The notes under the pieces: generated by a model
The model's database searches: none
The model's input: only the letters and a program-made list of their open reading frames with translations
What the model was told of the DNA's origin: nothing
Position numbers and translations under genes: made by a program
Source: Pholiota molesta
Lineage: Eukaryota; Basidiomycota; Agaricomycetes; Agaricales; Strophariaceae
Length of the DNA: 64,000 nucleotides
Assembly: GCA_014925825.1 (NCBI GenBank)
Contig: JACGCK010000108.1
Location: 96,324-160,323, forward strand
Reading direction: 5' to 3'
Shown: positions 37,825-47,881 of the stretch, piece by piece
Numbering within the stretch: position 1 is the stretch's first letter
Layout of the letters: each line of letters begins with the position of its first letter

Positions 37825-38130
37825 ACCGAGCCTCTATATATATCAGACCTTTGTAATGTTAACAGGAATGGTATATATCAATGTCTGTAAAGCCAAGGGG
37901 CCATACATGAGCCCATTCAACAGTCTGTAATATATTAACATAAACATTCATGCGCCCGCATTATGTCACCCAGCCCGACGCGCGGCAGCGCCAGAAATTT
38001 TCGGCAAACGCGCCCCCCCCAGGCGTTGGAATGCGTGCGGCGGCATCGTTAGTCAGCGCGCCAGGCACTACCAAATAGGGCGGCCAAGGCCTATCCCGCA
38101 TTTGGTCAGTTTACCGCGTGGCGTTGTATG
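37825..38130. other. Spacer left of hAT-like element
   Basis: No gene. A homopolymer C run lies near 38013-38020. Confidence 0.4.
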
Positions 38131-38562
38131 GTATGGGTTAAGGCTGGACACGAGTAGTGTCTACTCGCAGGTACCTGTGAGTCAACTCGTGGGAATACTT
38201 GCGAGTATACTGACCCGCGGGTCCGGATCACTCGTTCCCACGGGTATGACCGGATCCGAGTTTGGATTTTCGGGATAGCTAATACTCATGCAAGTACTTG
38301 TGGGTATTGATATATTTTATACTCTATGGCACTCATAATTATATTTCTGAATCTTATCTAATTGTGGTTCAATCTACGAAGTATTTGACATCCAAAGTCG
38401 CGCTCAACGAAGTCGAAAGATTCAGGTGAGCTTTAAACTCCGCTTGAATTTGCCATCAATCGATATTCGGTTGATTTCAATGTTCTATTCTCTTACTTCC
38501 ATCATCCTCATCGCTGCCCACCCGCCGCCGCCGCCGCACGCCCCTCCCCTCCAACGAGGGAT

Positions 38563-39032
38563 GTGGGCCAGTCTTTTCTCCGCTCGCTCATGTGCCACGA
38601 CGATGGACGAAGGGGTGTAGGAAGTGGAGTGGGAGACCCGGGAGCGGGAGACCCACCAGGTACGCCCCTCTACGCCCTTCATGCTCGCTCACCACTGACA
38701 CCCATCCCCTCCCCACAGCTTTGTTGCACGGCGACGAGGAGGCGCAGCCACGTGGGATTCCCGCCCCCGCTGCGCAGCTGGTCGGTGCGCACTGCCACGT
38801 CACCACGACGAGGCGACTGCTCGAACCAAGCCGCTGTGTGCGCACCCCTCGCCTTTGCGCCATCCAGCTCCAAATGCACACGTCGCGACGGCAACATCCG
38901 CTCCCTCCGGAAGTCGCTCGTTGGCATTGGGCCCCCAGAGCCACAGTTCGAGCCCATCGTCGCCCCGGTCGAGGACATCATGCAGAGGCTCGCGCGGATG
39001 GCGGCGGCGTATGGCATTGTCGAGCAGCCCGC
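38563..39032 (+). pseudogene. Coding fragment inside hAT-like element, left of gypsy
   Basis: GC-rich region with a plausible intron (GTACGCCC...CCCCACAG, about 38660-38719) and protein-like stretches such as FEPIVAPVEDIMQRLARMAAAYGIVEQP. The frame runs straight into the LTR at 39033. After the retrotransposon, coding-like sequence continues (AAAYVLVMQRLHKTMVEKEQ; AAYAVLCGVETHRARLLPYP) in changing frames. I recognise no family; it could be a captured host-gene piece or degenerate element sequence. Confidence 0.35.
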
Positions 39033-40451
39033 TGATACGGTCCGTTTTGGGCTGGGCATGTAATAGTGCCGAAAGTGTCATTTTACCTTTGAAACATGGA
39101 ATCGAGAAGCGAGTAGACGTCTGAGAAGCCTGTCGGACGTACCTCGCGTACAAAGAGATTTCCTCCATACCAGATGGGCAACACGCACTATGACAATGGC
39201 AAATGAGTATCGCTCGGACCTAAAAGAGAATACTTATTAAACCGGGAGATAGCAAAAACGCGGAAACCATTGCCGACTCATATCATCTACAGGAGAGGAG
39301 GCTCTTTGGATAATTAAATTTCATTAAAAGGCGGTTCTCAGAACAGCTTCTCTTTGTGGGTCCGTACGGGCGCCTCACTGCCACGCGATACGCATCAGAA
39401 GGCGCTATAGCGGCGTGCGTATCACGTGTATTCCGGCATAACCCAAACAACCGAACCGGACCGGTCGACTTCGGCATTTCTGAAGGAGGAGACCGAAGGT
39501 TGGCGCTTAGTGTCGAAACAACACTATAAATAGGCGATGGTTGATGTACCGCGCCAATTCTAAAAACAGAACTGTCGCGTGAGCCTTCGTTGGCCAGTGA
39601 TAGGACTCTAAACACAGGGGGCACTAAAGAGAAACCCAAAAGGAAATACCCTTGGACCATACCATGTGGGACTTGGGTCATCAGGTCAAAACCCTAGACC
39701 CAAGCTTCGCTTAGACTGTTTGTTCTTTCTTTGTTTCTATTTTATTTTCAGAGATATCGCATACAACCCATGTACTATAAATTCGCGTCGCTTTTACCTG
39801 TAATAACAAGCAATTGGTACCCATTAGATCACAAAGAGGCGTTGCGCCCTAGTTGAGATAATAGGATAAATATCGTTTGACTTCAGAGTTTGAAAGAGAA
39901 TCCAAAGAGTTGCATCAGAGAGTTCAGAGAGTAAAAGAGAGATCAGATTTGGAAGTCATACGGACAGAGTGCCGTCGGTAGTCATACAGCCAGTGTTGCT
40001 GTGGTAGTCATAGTGGTCAGAAACCCACTCGGTAGCCATACAGTCGCAGTGACTGTGGAATAGTCGAAAAGTGAACGACGACGTCCATCTCTTTCTCTTG
40101 TTTGACTCTTAAACTCGACGATTGTCATTCGCATTCGCAGTTGGATCATCAGAGAACCCTAAAACACTTATAAACCCATACACTTTACTTGTTCACCCAG
40201 TGATAAGTTCAAAGTTCAAAGTTTCCAAAACTAAAAGCCTCTGAATATATCCCTAAACCCTATACAAACGAACTTGGGGCATTGATATCGTTCTGAGATA
40301 AGTCATTGAGACACCCCACCTAGTACCCCACCCTAAAGAGAAGGTTTCTTTGTTTTGTTTGAGAGCGTCGCTCGATCTCAGAGTATAGATCTCACTCCGC
40401 TGGTGTTGTGTGTGTTTTGATTTCGTGTCTTGCCCGATAGCAAGCCTCTCA
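39033..40451 (+). repeat. 5' LTR
   Basis: 1,419 bp, TGATACGG...CCTCTCA. Contains TATAAAT at 39776-39782 and another TATAAA near 40168 as possible promoter elements. A 132-aa antisense open frame inside is conserved only because the LTRs are near-identical. Confidence 0.93.
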
Positions 40452-40453
40452 TC

Positions 40454-40471
40454 TGGAGCCCACCGCGAGGG
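40454..40471 (+). other. Putative primer-binding site
   Basis: TGGAGCCCACCGCGAGGG starts two bases after the 5' LTR. The leading TGG can pair with a tRNA CCA end; I cannot name the tRNA. Confidence 0.45.
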
Positions 40472-41119
40472 ATAGGTTCAGAAAGCTTTAAATTTTGAAA
40501 ATAGTCGAACTTGCGCCTATTACCACAACTACTAGTCGGTCGAAGTGCGCGTTGTTGTCAACCATAAACAGTACGCGCAGAGAACGATTATTCTCTGCAG
40601 AAGAGAAAAACCACGGCTCCCACTTCTAAAGCAGGACCGTCACGAGCACCGAATACCAAGGGACCATCTTCACAAGGAGTCTCAAATAGTACGGGATCGT
40701 ATCAAAGGGCAACCCTAAATTCTTCCAAAGAATTAGTATCACCCTACAAACCGCCAACCAGGCAAAAGAAAAAGCGTAACAATACGCCAGACGCAGAAGA
40801 AGTCCTTAGTTCGAAAGAAAAGGAGTCGACTGTAATTGAAGCGGAAGGTTTAATCCAAGGATTATCACCGCTCACCAACTTCTCAGACGACGAAGAGACT
40901 GTAAACGGAGAAATATCCGTCTATTATCCAGCCGATTCGGGAAGTCCTGAAATTGGAGAGTCAGATCCACAGCTAGAACCGGAAGGAAACGAACGAGAAG
41001 CTCCAACGGGCACTAGACTTGATCCTATAGCAGAGGAAACAGCAGAAGAATACTCTCGGAGACAGAAAGAATTCTTAATTGCCGTACATCAGTTAATCCA
41101 ACAGAGTAGGAATCGAAAC

Positions 41120-42622
41120 ATGACGAAACCTATGCCAGGAAGGAAAGCGAAGGAGAGCCCTGAGTTTGATGAGGACCAACCAGAAGGACTAACAAGGTTC
41201 TTTGATGAGTTGGAACAAAATTTCAAAATGGCAGGCATCTCAGATGATGAAGAGAAGAAGAAATGGGTAGGACGCTATGTAACACCCAAGTTAGAAGTGG
41301 AGTGGCAGACGCTGCCTACGTTCAAGAAGGGAACGTATGAGGAGTACAAGAAAGAGATCACCAACGAATACCCAGAGGTGGTCACGATGAACCGGGGGTC
41401 CATTAAAAAGTTAAAACAAATCTGCGAAGCTCATCAGAGAATCGGGTTTGAGGATCTTGGGGAGCTGTTGAAGTTAAAGCGACAGTTTAGGGCGGAAGCA
41501 GCTAAACTAACGGCAGAGCCGGCGCTTTTGGCAAACAGAGGGCTAGTGGAGTACTTCCTGGGATGCCTGACAAGGGATTTCAGAGAAAGAGTCTACTCAC
41601 AACTGGAGGCGAATCATAGAACCGATGCTCGCATTGCAAAGAAAATCGCTGCAGAAGGGACAGATACGACTGGAGGGGAGCGAAGTCGCCCTGAAGACAA
41701 ATTCTTGTTAGAAGAAGTGATCAGTATGGCTGAGGAGTTAGCCAGGGATCGCAATCCAGGACAGTATGTAAATCTGAACCCGGGACCGTCAAGATCCATG
41801 GACACAGTTCCTACGGTCAAGGCTGAGACGATGCAGCAAGAACGAGCATTGGAGAAGAAGCTCCATAAGTTAGAAGAAGAAGTGGCTGGTATTAAGGACC
41901 TGCATACAGTTATGCAGAAGAGTATACTAGAGGAGATGAGGCAAGGATTTCAACAATTCCAAGCCCAGACAGTGGCAGCTGCAGCAGCAGCGGCGCCACC
42001 AATGCGACAGTATTACGCGCCGCGACCGCAAGCACCATACCTGCCAAGGGCCGAGTACCAAGCACGCGCAGACCATAATCATGCGGAGCATGCGCACTCG
42101 GGACCAGGAACTTGCTACTATTGTGGCAAAGCAGGTCACTTGTTCAGGGATTGTCCGTTAAAAGAGATCCACGTAAAAGAGAACAAAATTGAGCAGAGAG
42201 GATTCAGGGTCGTACTACCCGATGGCACTCCTCTAAATTTCGACCCTAACAAACCAGGGTACGAAAAAGTGGAGGAGTTCCACAATAAGAGCAAAGCGCC
42301 GGTTGGGACGAACTACTTTGAGCGAGAAAACGGTATATTACAGTTCTCTCAAATCCAAATGAACTCGCCAGGGACGTCTCTTTACAACAACAAGCCATCT
42401 GATAATAGAGACGACTACATTGCTAGTTTAGCAATTGATAATCATAATCTCAGTGCATACATAAACGGGGATTATGGTAGTCTTAAAGTCAATCCCTATA
42501 AACAGAAGAAAAATGAAGAAAGAGAGGAATACCAGAGAGCGATGCGTCAGAGTCAACCTGAGATGTGGGAAGCCATGCAAAGGGGGGATTTAGGCCCAAA
42601 TGGGGAGACGGGTTTCGATTAA
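41120..42622 (+). CDS. gag: Gag polyprotein
   Basis: 500 aa from the first in-frame ATG. The N-terminal half is helical and charged, as in Ty3/gypsy capsids (RFFDELEQNFKMAGISDDEEKKKWVGRYV). A coiled-coil-like segment follows (LEKKLHKLEEEVAGIKDL), then a CCHC zinc knuckle CYYCGKAGHLFRDC near residues 331-344. Gag forms the virus-like particle and the knuckle binds RNA. The frame is open and coding-like for another 184 codons upstream (from 40568, after a TAA at 40565) but has no ATG there. A CTCTGCAG acceptor at 40600 suggests that the real N-terminus may come from a spliced leader exon. Confidence 0.88.
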   Translation: MTKPMPGRKAKESPEFDEDQPEGLTRFFDELEQNFKMAGISDDEEKKKWVGRYVTPKLEVEWQTLPTFKKGTYEEYKKEITNEYPEVVTMNRGSIKKLKQICEAHQRIGFEDLGELLKLKRQFRAEAAKLTAEPALLANRGLVEYFLGCLTRDFRERVYSQLEANHRTDARIAKKIAAEGTDTTGGERSRPEDKFLLEEVISMAEELARDRNPGQYVNLNPGPSRSMDTVPTVKAETMQQERALEKKLHKLEEEVAGIKDLHTVMQKSILEEMRQGFQQFQAQTVAAAAAAAPPMRQYYAPRPQAPYLPRAEYQARADHNHAEHAHSGPGTCYYCGKAGHLFRDCPLKEIHVKENKIEQRGFRVVLPDGTPLNFDPNKPGYEKVEEFHNKSKAPVGTNYFERENGILQFSQIQMNSPGTSLYNNKPSDNRDDYIASLAIDNHNLSAYINGDYGSLKVNPYKQKKNEEREEYQRAMRQSQPEMWEAMQRGDLGPNGETGFD

Positions 42623-42642
42623 GTCCAAGGAAGGGAGCGTCG

Positions 42643-43887
42643 ATGCCTAATAAGCCCATACTTAAGGTGGAGGCATCGAAAGCACCGGAGGACGTAAATA
42701 CAAATTTGAAAATGAAAACAAGGAGTCAACGACCGACAGTGGAGTCGGAGGATGAGGAAGAAGAAGAAGAAGAAGAGGTCCCGAAGAAACAGCCGGGTTC
42801 CAATAAAGAAAGATGGGGAGCTAAGACCGCCGCCCCGCTTTCGCAACAAAAGAGAGTAGAATTTGTATCACCACCAGTGGCTACAAATGAGCGGTTTAAG
42901 TCAAGAATGGCACCTTACGTGGATGTACCAAGAATGGATCCTGCCCTGAAACAGAGATGGGAGGACAGGCAGAAGGATCGGCGGGAGGAACCAATCCCGG
43001 ATACTGAAAAGAGAGGGCCAGCCTATAAACATAAGGCACCTATAGAAGAAGAGGCAGACATTGAGGGACTGATGGAGACGCTCAGAGAGCAAAAGATTAC
43101 GGTCACACAAGCACAATTACTAGCGATAATGGATGCTCAGCACCGAAAACGCATAGTTGAAAAGCTAACGGCAAAGAGAATCCCGACACAGCCAAGGGAA
43201 CCCGTACAGAGAGTACTATTGTTGGGAGAAGATAAAGAGCCAATGTATGACTCTGAGAATCGCCCCTACGAAGTCCTCCTGCAAGAAGAATTACCAGAAT
43301 TGGAATTCCGGATACTACAGCAGGAAGAAGAAGGCATGCCAGAGGGATCGATCGTTATGGTTGACCCGGTAGTGCAGTATCTGAATGATCTGGAACCTGA
43401 CGATGCGGCGAGAAAAGTAGTCGTGGCCCGAGAGTCGTACAACCTAAAGGCACTGTACCCCTTAATCAATGGGAATGCCACTATCGAGTCGTTGTTAGAT
43501 GGAGGATCTCAGATCATCTCAATGTCAAAGGAGTCGGCCATGCGAACTAGCATAGCATGGGATCCTAATACAGTCATCAATATGCAGAGCGCGAACAAAC
43601 AGGTTGAGCCAACCCAGGGCCTAGCCCGAAATGTGCCGTTCAACTTTGGAGATATTACACTCTACTTGCAAGTACATGTGATGACGAATCCAGCCTATGA
43701 TGTGCTCTTAGGGAGACCATTCGAAGTGTTGACACGGATGAATGTGCAAAATGAGACCGATGGTTCTCAGACGGTCACTATCACTGACCCGAACACTCAA
43801 CAAAAGAGCACAATGCCGTCCTATGATAGAGGGAGACCGCCACGATTAGTTCAGAAAAAGAAACCTGAACTGGACGATTCTTTTTAA
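42643..43887 (+). CDS. Retropepsin-like protease ORF
   Basis: Second ORF, in the -1 frame relative to gag. The frame is open from 42565, overlapping the gag end, and the first ATG (42643) is 20 nt after the gag stop. Charged low-complexity N-terminus (EEEEEEEVPKKQ). The aspartic-protease core is ATIESLLDGGSQIISMSKE, with LHVHVMTNPAYDVLLGRPF-like sequence downstream (YLQVHVMTNPAYDVLLGRPFEVL) matching the ILG flap end. The catalytic motif reads D-G-G instead of the common D-S/T-G. It could be expressed by -1 frameshift or reinitiation. Cleaves Gag and Pol in related elements. Confidence 0.8.
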   Translation: MPNKPILKVEASKAPEDVNTNLKMKTRSQRPTVESEDEEEEEEEEVPKKQPGSNKERWGAKTAAPLSQQKRVEFVSPPVATNERFKSRMAPYVDVPRMDPALKQRWEDRQKDRREEPIPDTEKRGPAYKHKAPIEEEADIEGLMETLREQKITVTQAQLLAIMDAQHRKRIVEKLTAKRIPTQPREPVQRVLLLGEDKEPMYDSENRPYEVLLQEELPELEFRILQQEEEGMPEGSIVMVDPVVQYLNDLEPDDAARKVVVARESYNLKALYPLINGNATIESLLDGGSQIISMSKESAMRTSIAWDPNTVINMQSANKQVEPTQGLARNVPFNFGDITLYLQVHVMTNPAYDVLLGRPFEVLTRMNVQNETDGSQTVTITDPNTQQKSTMPSYDRGRPPRLVQKKKPELDDSF

Positions 43888-43901
43888 GCTTCGATGATTT
43901 G

Positions 43902-46900
43902 ATGGACAATCAAGGAGAGGTAGCGGTTGTTATAGAAAGAAATGAGGAAACAGGAGAATGCTACATAGTTGGGCATGCAGCTCCAAAAGATAAAGTCAAG
44001 TTTGAGCAGAAAGAACTAAGAGATGTGTATCTAGCACAGGCTATACACGAGTCAAAACTGGAGGATGACGAGCGAGAGAAAGTACAAAAGTACCTGTATC
44101 AGACCGCATTTCCCCGGACTGACACAAAGGCGCAGCCTAGGGGAGTCTTCGGCCAAGAAATTGTAGAAGAATACGACCCGGAGGAGCATCAGGGAACTCA
44201 AACATCTGTGTTCGCTGGAAAGAAATATAAGAAAGTTGCCGATAAAGTACGACCTGTGTACCAGGACCTACCAGAGAAGTACAGGATAATACGAGACATT
44301 AAAGGGGACCCCTTAGAAGGGATGCTACCCTTGTCTACAAACCCTCCCGACTTCGTGCCAACTGGTAGGTATACTCAGGAACGGAAAGAGAAGATGGATG
44401 AATACCATGATGGTGATTTCCTTTGGCCAGAAGAAAGGAAGTTAGTACACCAGTTGATCATGCAACAGAATGAGGGGTTCGCATGGGACGACACAGAGAA
44501 AGGAAGGTTCAGAACGGACTTCTTTCCTCCAGTTGAAATCCCTACAGTAGAACATGAACCTTGGGTTCTGAGAAACATCCCAATACCGCCGGGTATGCAT
44601 AAGGAGGTCTGTGACTTCATAAAAACCAAGATAGACGCGGGGACATATGAACCTTCAAGTTCCTCCTATCGGTCAAGGTGGTTTACAGTAATGAAGAAGG
44701 ATGGGAAGTCGTTCAGGATAGTGCACAGTTTGGAACCACTAAATGCGGTGACCATTGCACACTCGGGATTACCTCCGGCGATGGAGAGTTTGGCAGAACA
44801 CTTTGCTGGCCGTGCCTGCGGAGGGATATTGGACTTGTACGTGGGGTATGACGAGCGTTTGCTAGCAGAGTCATCTCGAGATTTAACTACTTTTCAGACG
44901 CCATATGGTGCTCTGAGATTGGTGAGTCTACCTATGGGCTGGACCAATTCGGTTCCTATTTTCCATGAGGATGTTACACATATTCTCAGAGAGGAAATTC
45001 CAGAAGTCACCGAACCCTACATAGATGATGTACCTATTAGAGGACCAGCTACTCGATATGAGTTAGAAGGTGGTGGGTATGAAGTCATAAAAGAGAACCC
45101 AGGTATTAGAAGATTCGTATGGGAACATATGAATAATGTGAATAGAGTGGTACAGCGCATGAAATATTGCGGGGGAACTTTCTCTGGGTACAAATCGAAG
45201 CTATGCGCTTCTGAGATCGTAGTAGTTGGGCATCTCTGTACTTATGAAGGAAGGAAACCTATGCCGGATAAAGTGCATACTATCCTCAATTGGGGGCCAT
45301 GCAAAAATATCAGTGACGTCCGCGCCTTTATGGGCACGGTAGGGCTTCTGAGAATATATATCACGGACTACTCAAGTCGTGCTCAGGGCATACAGAAGCT
45401 AATGAGGAATAACGCGATCTTTGAGTGGGGGCCGGAGCAAGAAGAGAGTATGCGCATGCTTAAAGAAGGTGTCTCAGACGCAAAATGTGTGCTACCATTG
45501 GACCACACAGCGCCTGGAGCAATTGTGCTTGCTGTGGACACTTCATGGAGGGCAGTCGGATTTTACATCTATCAAGAAGACCCCTCGGATAAAAAGAAGA
45601 AAAGATATGCGAGGTTTGGTTCAATATTATTGACTGAACGCGAGCAGCGCTTCTCCCAACCAAAGCGAGAGTTGTTTGGCCTTCTCAGAGCACTATTAGC
45701 CTGCCATTATTGGATAATAGGTGTGAGGAAATTGATCGTCGAGACGGATGCCAAGTATTTGAAGGGCATGTTGGAAAATCCGGGGATAGGCCCGAACGCG
45801 ACTATCAACAGGTGGATCGACAATATATTAATGTTCCACTTCGAGTTGCGGCATGTAGCAGGAAAAACGTTTGGACCTGATGGATTGTCTAGAAGAGAAG
45901 GGCAACCAGGGGACGAGCAATATGAGAACCCAGAAGAAGGAGCGGACGAGGTGCAGCACCCTCTGGAGTTTGTGAAAAAGTTTGATGGTGATAGCGACCC
46001 CTTGGAAATCAGTGAATTCAAGAATGACATTGATACGAGAGGTGGATACATACTGTCGGTAGATAACCAACCGCAGTGGGAAGAAATAACTCCAGTGGCA
46101 CTATCAGCTAGTTGTTTCAGTAAAGAGTTGAGCGAGGCAAGGTACCAGTTGGAATTAGAAAAAGATATGGCTAGAAAGTGCCTTAAAGAGAAGGACGTGC
46201 CAGAGTCTCAGAAGAGGTTCATTCAACAATTTGTACTCAGGGATGCAGAACCAGAAATAGACTCGCTTGAGTACGATGAGTCGAATCGGACAGAGCAAGG
46301 CATCGAAATGGATGCAAAAATACCATTGTTCAAAGCCTGGGTACAGGACCCAAAGAAGCGTCCCAAGGGCATGTCGGACAAACAATACTTCAACTTTGTA
46401 AGGAGTGCAAAGCACTTCTTTGTAGATAAACAAGGAAGATTGTACCGACGAAGTGTCGATGACGAACATAAGTTGTTTGTGGAGAAAAGAGATAGGACAA
46501 GGATGATGCATTCGGCACATGATAGTTTGGGACATAGAGGATCATATGCTACTAGGCAATTGCTTATGGCGCGATTCTGGTGGCCAGAGCTGGAAAGAGA
46601 TGTGCATCAGTATGTCAAGACCTGTCATCTCTGCCAGGAGCGACAGAAAACCATGATCAAAATTCCGAGAACCGAAACACATACGCCATCCATATTTCAG
46701 CAGTTGCATGTGGATACTATGCACATGACACCGCCGTCAGATGGGTGTGCGTATATCGTCCATGGACGGTGTGCTCTGACATCCTGGGTAGAGGGAAGAC
46801 CTTTGAAGAAAGAAAATGCTAAGAGTATAGCAGACTGGCTATTTGAAGACATACTTTGCAGATGGGGCTGTCTTCGGGAAATTATAACCGATAATGGTGG

Positions 46901-47765
46901 GCCATTTGTAAAAGCAATCAAGATGTTGGGAGAGAAGTGGGGAATACATGGGATTACCATCTCTGCCTACAACTCAAAAGCCAATGGAAAGATTGAGCGG
47001 CCTCATTGGGACATTCGCCAAATGCTGTTTAAAGCATGTGGGGGAGAAGATCAGGCATCGAAATGGCATAAATACTTTCATTACGTGCTGTGGGCCGATC
47101 GCGTCACCATTCGCAAAGGCTTCGGGTGTTCTCCTTTCTTTATGGTTACAGGTGCGCAGCCAGTCTTGCCAATGGATATAGTCGAAGCAACATGGTTGGT
47201 AAAACTACCAGATCGAATATTGACAGAGGAAGAATTAATTGGTTACAGAGCGCGCGCGCTGGCCAAACATAAAGAACACATCGATGAGATGCGGGCTCGT
47301 GTTTCAAAAACGAAAAGAGATATGTTACGGAAATTTGAGGAAAGAAATGTTAAAACAATAAAAGAGTATGATTTTAAACCGGGAGAATTGGTCCTGCTAA
47401 GAAACTCGCCAGTGGAGATGTCATTGAATCGAAAAATGCGTCGACGGTGGGAGGGACCATACCTGGTCGTGTCTAGAAAGAAAGGAGGAGCTTATATCTT
47501 AGCAGATATGAGTGGACATGTACTCAAAGACAAGGTAGCAGCGTTCAGAGTTATTCCCTACTTCGCTAGGAGGAACCTCAAAATACCAGAAAACATCACA
47601 GAGATCTTAGATCAGTCAGAGGAAAGTCTGAAGGCTATCATATCGAAGCCAGACGATGAAAATGAGGACAGATTGGAGAGACTCATATATAATGAAGAAG
47701 ATAGGGAGGAAGAGCAAGTAGAGGATGTTGACAGTGGGGAAGAAGAAAATTGGTGGAACGACTAA
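43902..47765 (+). CDS. pol: Pol: reverse transcriptase, RNase H, integrase
   Basis: About 1,287 aa, intact. RT: SRWFTVMKKDGKSFRIVHSL, GILDLYVGYDERLL, LPMGWTNSVPIFHED, catalytic YIDD near residue 373. RNase H: VLAVDTSWRAVGFYIYQ, RELFGLLRAL, VETDAKYLKGML. Integrase: HHCC zinc finger H-GHRG...CHLCQ near 873-910, DDE residues in HVDTMHM, ITDNGGP and NGKIERPHWD, then a GPY/F-like RRWEGPYLVVSRKKGG module; no chromodomain seen. The ORF is in the -1 frame relative to the protease ORF. The upstream ORF ends TTT TAA and the pol frame is open through that point, so slippage on the T run or reinitiation at 43902 could link them. Confidence 0.93.
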   Translation: MDNQGEVAVVIERNEETGECYIVGHAAPKDKVKFEQKELRDVYLAQAIHESKLEDDEREKVQKYLYQTAFPRTDTKAQPRGVFGQEIVEEYDPEEHQGTQTSVFAGKKYKKVADKVRPVYQDLPEKYRIIRDIKGDPLEGMLPLSTNPPDFVPTGRYTQERKEKMDEYHDGDFLWPEERKLVHQLIMQQNEGFAWDDTEKGRFRTDFFPPVEIPTVEHEPWVLRNIPIPPGMHKEVCDFIKTKIDAGTYEPSSSSYRSRWFTVMKKDGKSFRIVHSLEPLNAVTIAHSGLPPAMESLAEHFAGRACGGILDLYVGYDERLLAESSRDLTTFQTPYGALRLVSLPMGWTNSVPIFHEDVTHILREEIPEVTEPYIDDVPIRGPATRYELEGGGYEVIKENPGIRRFVWEHMNNVNRVVQRMKYCGGTFSGYKSKLCASEIVVVGHLCTYEGRKPMPDKVHTILNWGPCKNISDVRAFMGTVGLLRIYITDYSSRAQGIQKLMRNNAIFEWGPEQEESMRMLKEGVSDAKCVLPLDHTAPGAIVLAVDTSWRAVGFYIYQEDPSDKKKKRYARFGSILLTEREQRFSQPKRELFGLLRALLACHYWIIGVRKLIVETDAKYLKGMLENPGIGPNATINRWIDNILMFHFELRHVAGKTFGPDGLSRREGQPGDEQYENPEEGADEVQHPLEFVKKFDGDSDPLEISEFKNDIDTRGGYILSVDNQPQWEEITPVALSASCFSKELSEARYQLELEKDMARKCLKEKDVPESQKRFIQQFVLRDAEPEIDSLEYDESNRTEQGIEMDAKIPLFKAWVQDPKKRPKGMSDKQYFNFVRSAKHFFVDKQGRLYRRSVDDEHKLFVEKRDRTRMMHSAHDSLGHRGSYATRQLLMARFWWPELERDVHQYVKTCHLCQERQKTMIKIPRTETHTPSIFQQLHVDTMHMTPPSDGCAYIVHGRCALTSWVEGRPLKKENAKSIADWLFEDILCRWGCLREIITDNGGPFVKAIKMLGEKWGIHGITISAYNSKANGKIERPHWDIRQMLFKACGGEDQASKWHKYFHYVLWADRVTIRKGFGCSPFFMVTGAQPVLPMDIVEATWLVKLPDRILTEEELIGYRARALAKHKEHIDEMRARVSKTKRDMLRKFEERNVKTIKEYDFKPGELVLLRNSPVEMSLNRKMRRRWEGPYLVVSRKKGGAYILADMSGHVLKDKVAAFRVIPYFARRNLKIPENITEILDQSEESLKAIISKPDDENEDRLERLIYNEEDREEEQVEDVDSGEEENWWND

Positions 47766-47881
47766 TATGGTCAAGGAACACCTTAATCATTCCGGAGCAA
47801 CTATTAAAGGAAGTACAGGCAGGGAATAAACTAAAAAGAGAAGAGCCACTTTGAGGCTATGAAACCCGTCCACCATCGACC

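Noticed and set aside
39283..39681. 132-aa minus-strand ORF in the LTR, present in all three LTR copies
   Set aside because: Its conservation follows from near-identity of the LTRs; it has no family features and overlaps promoter sequence.
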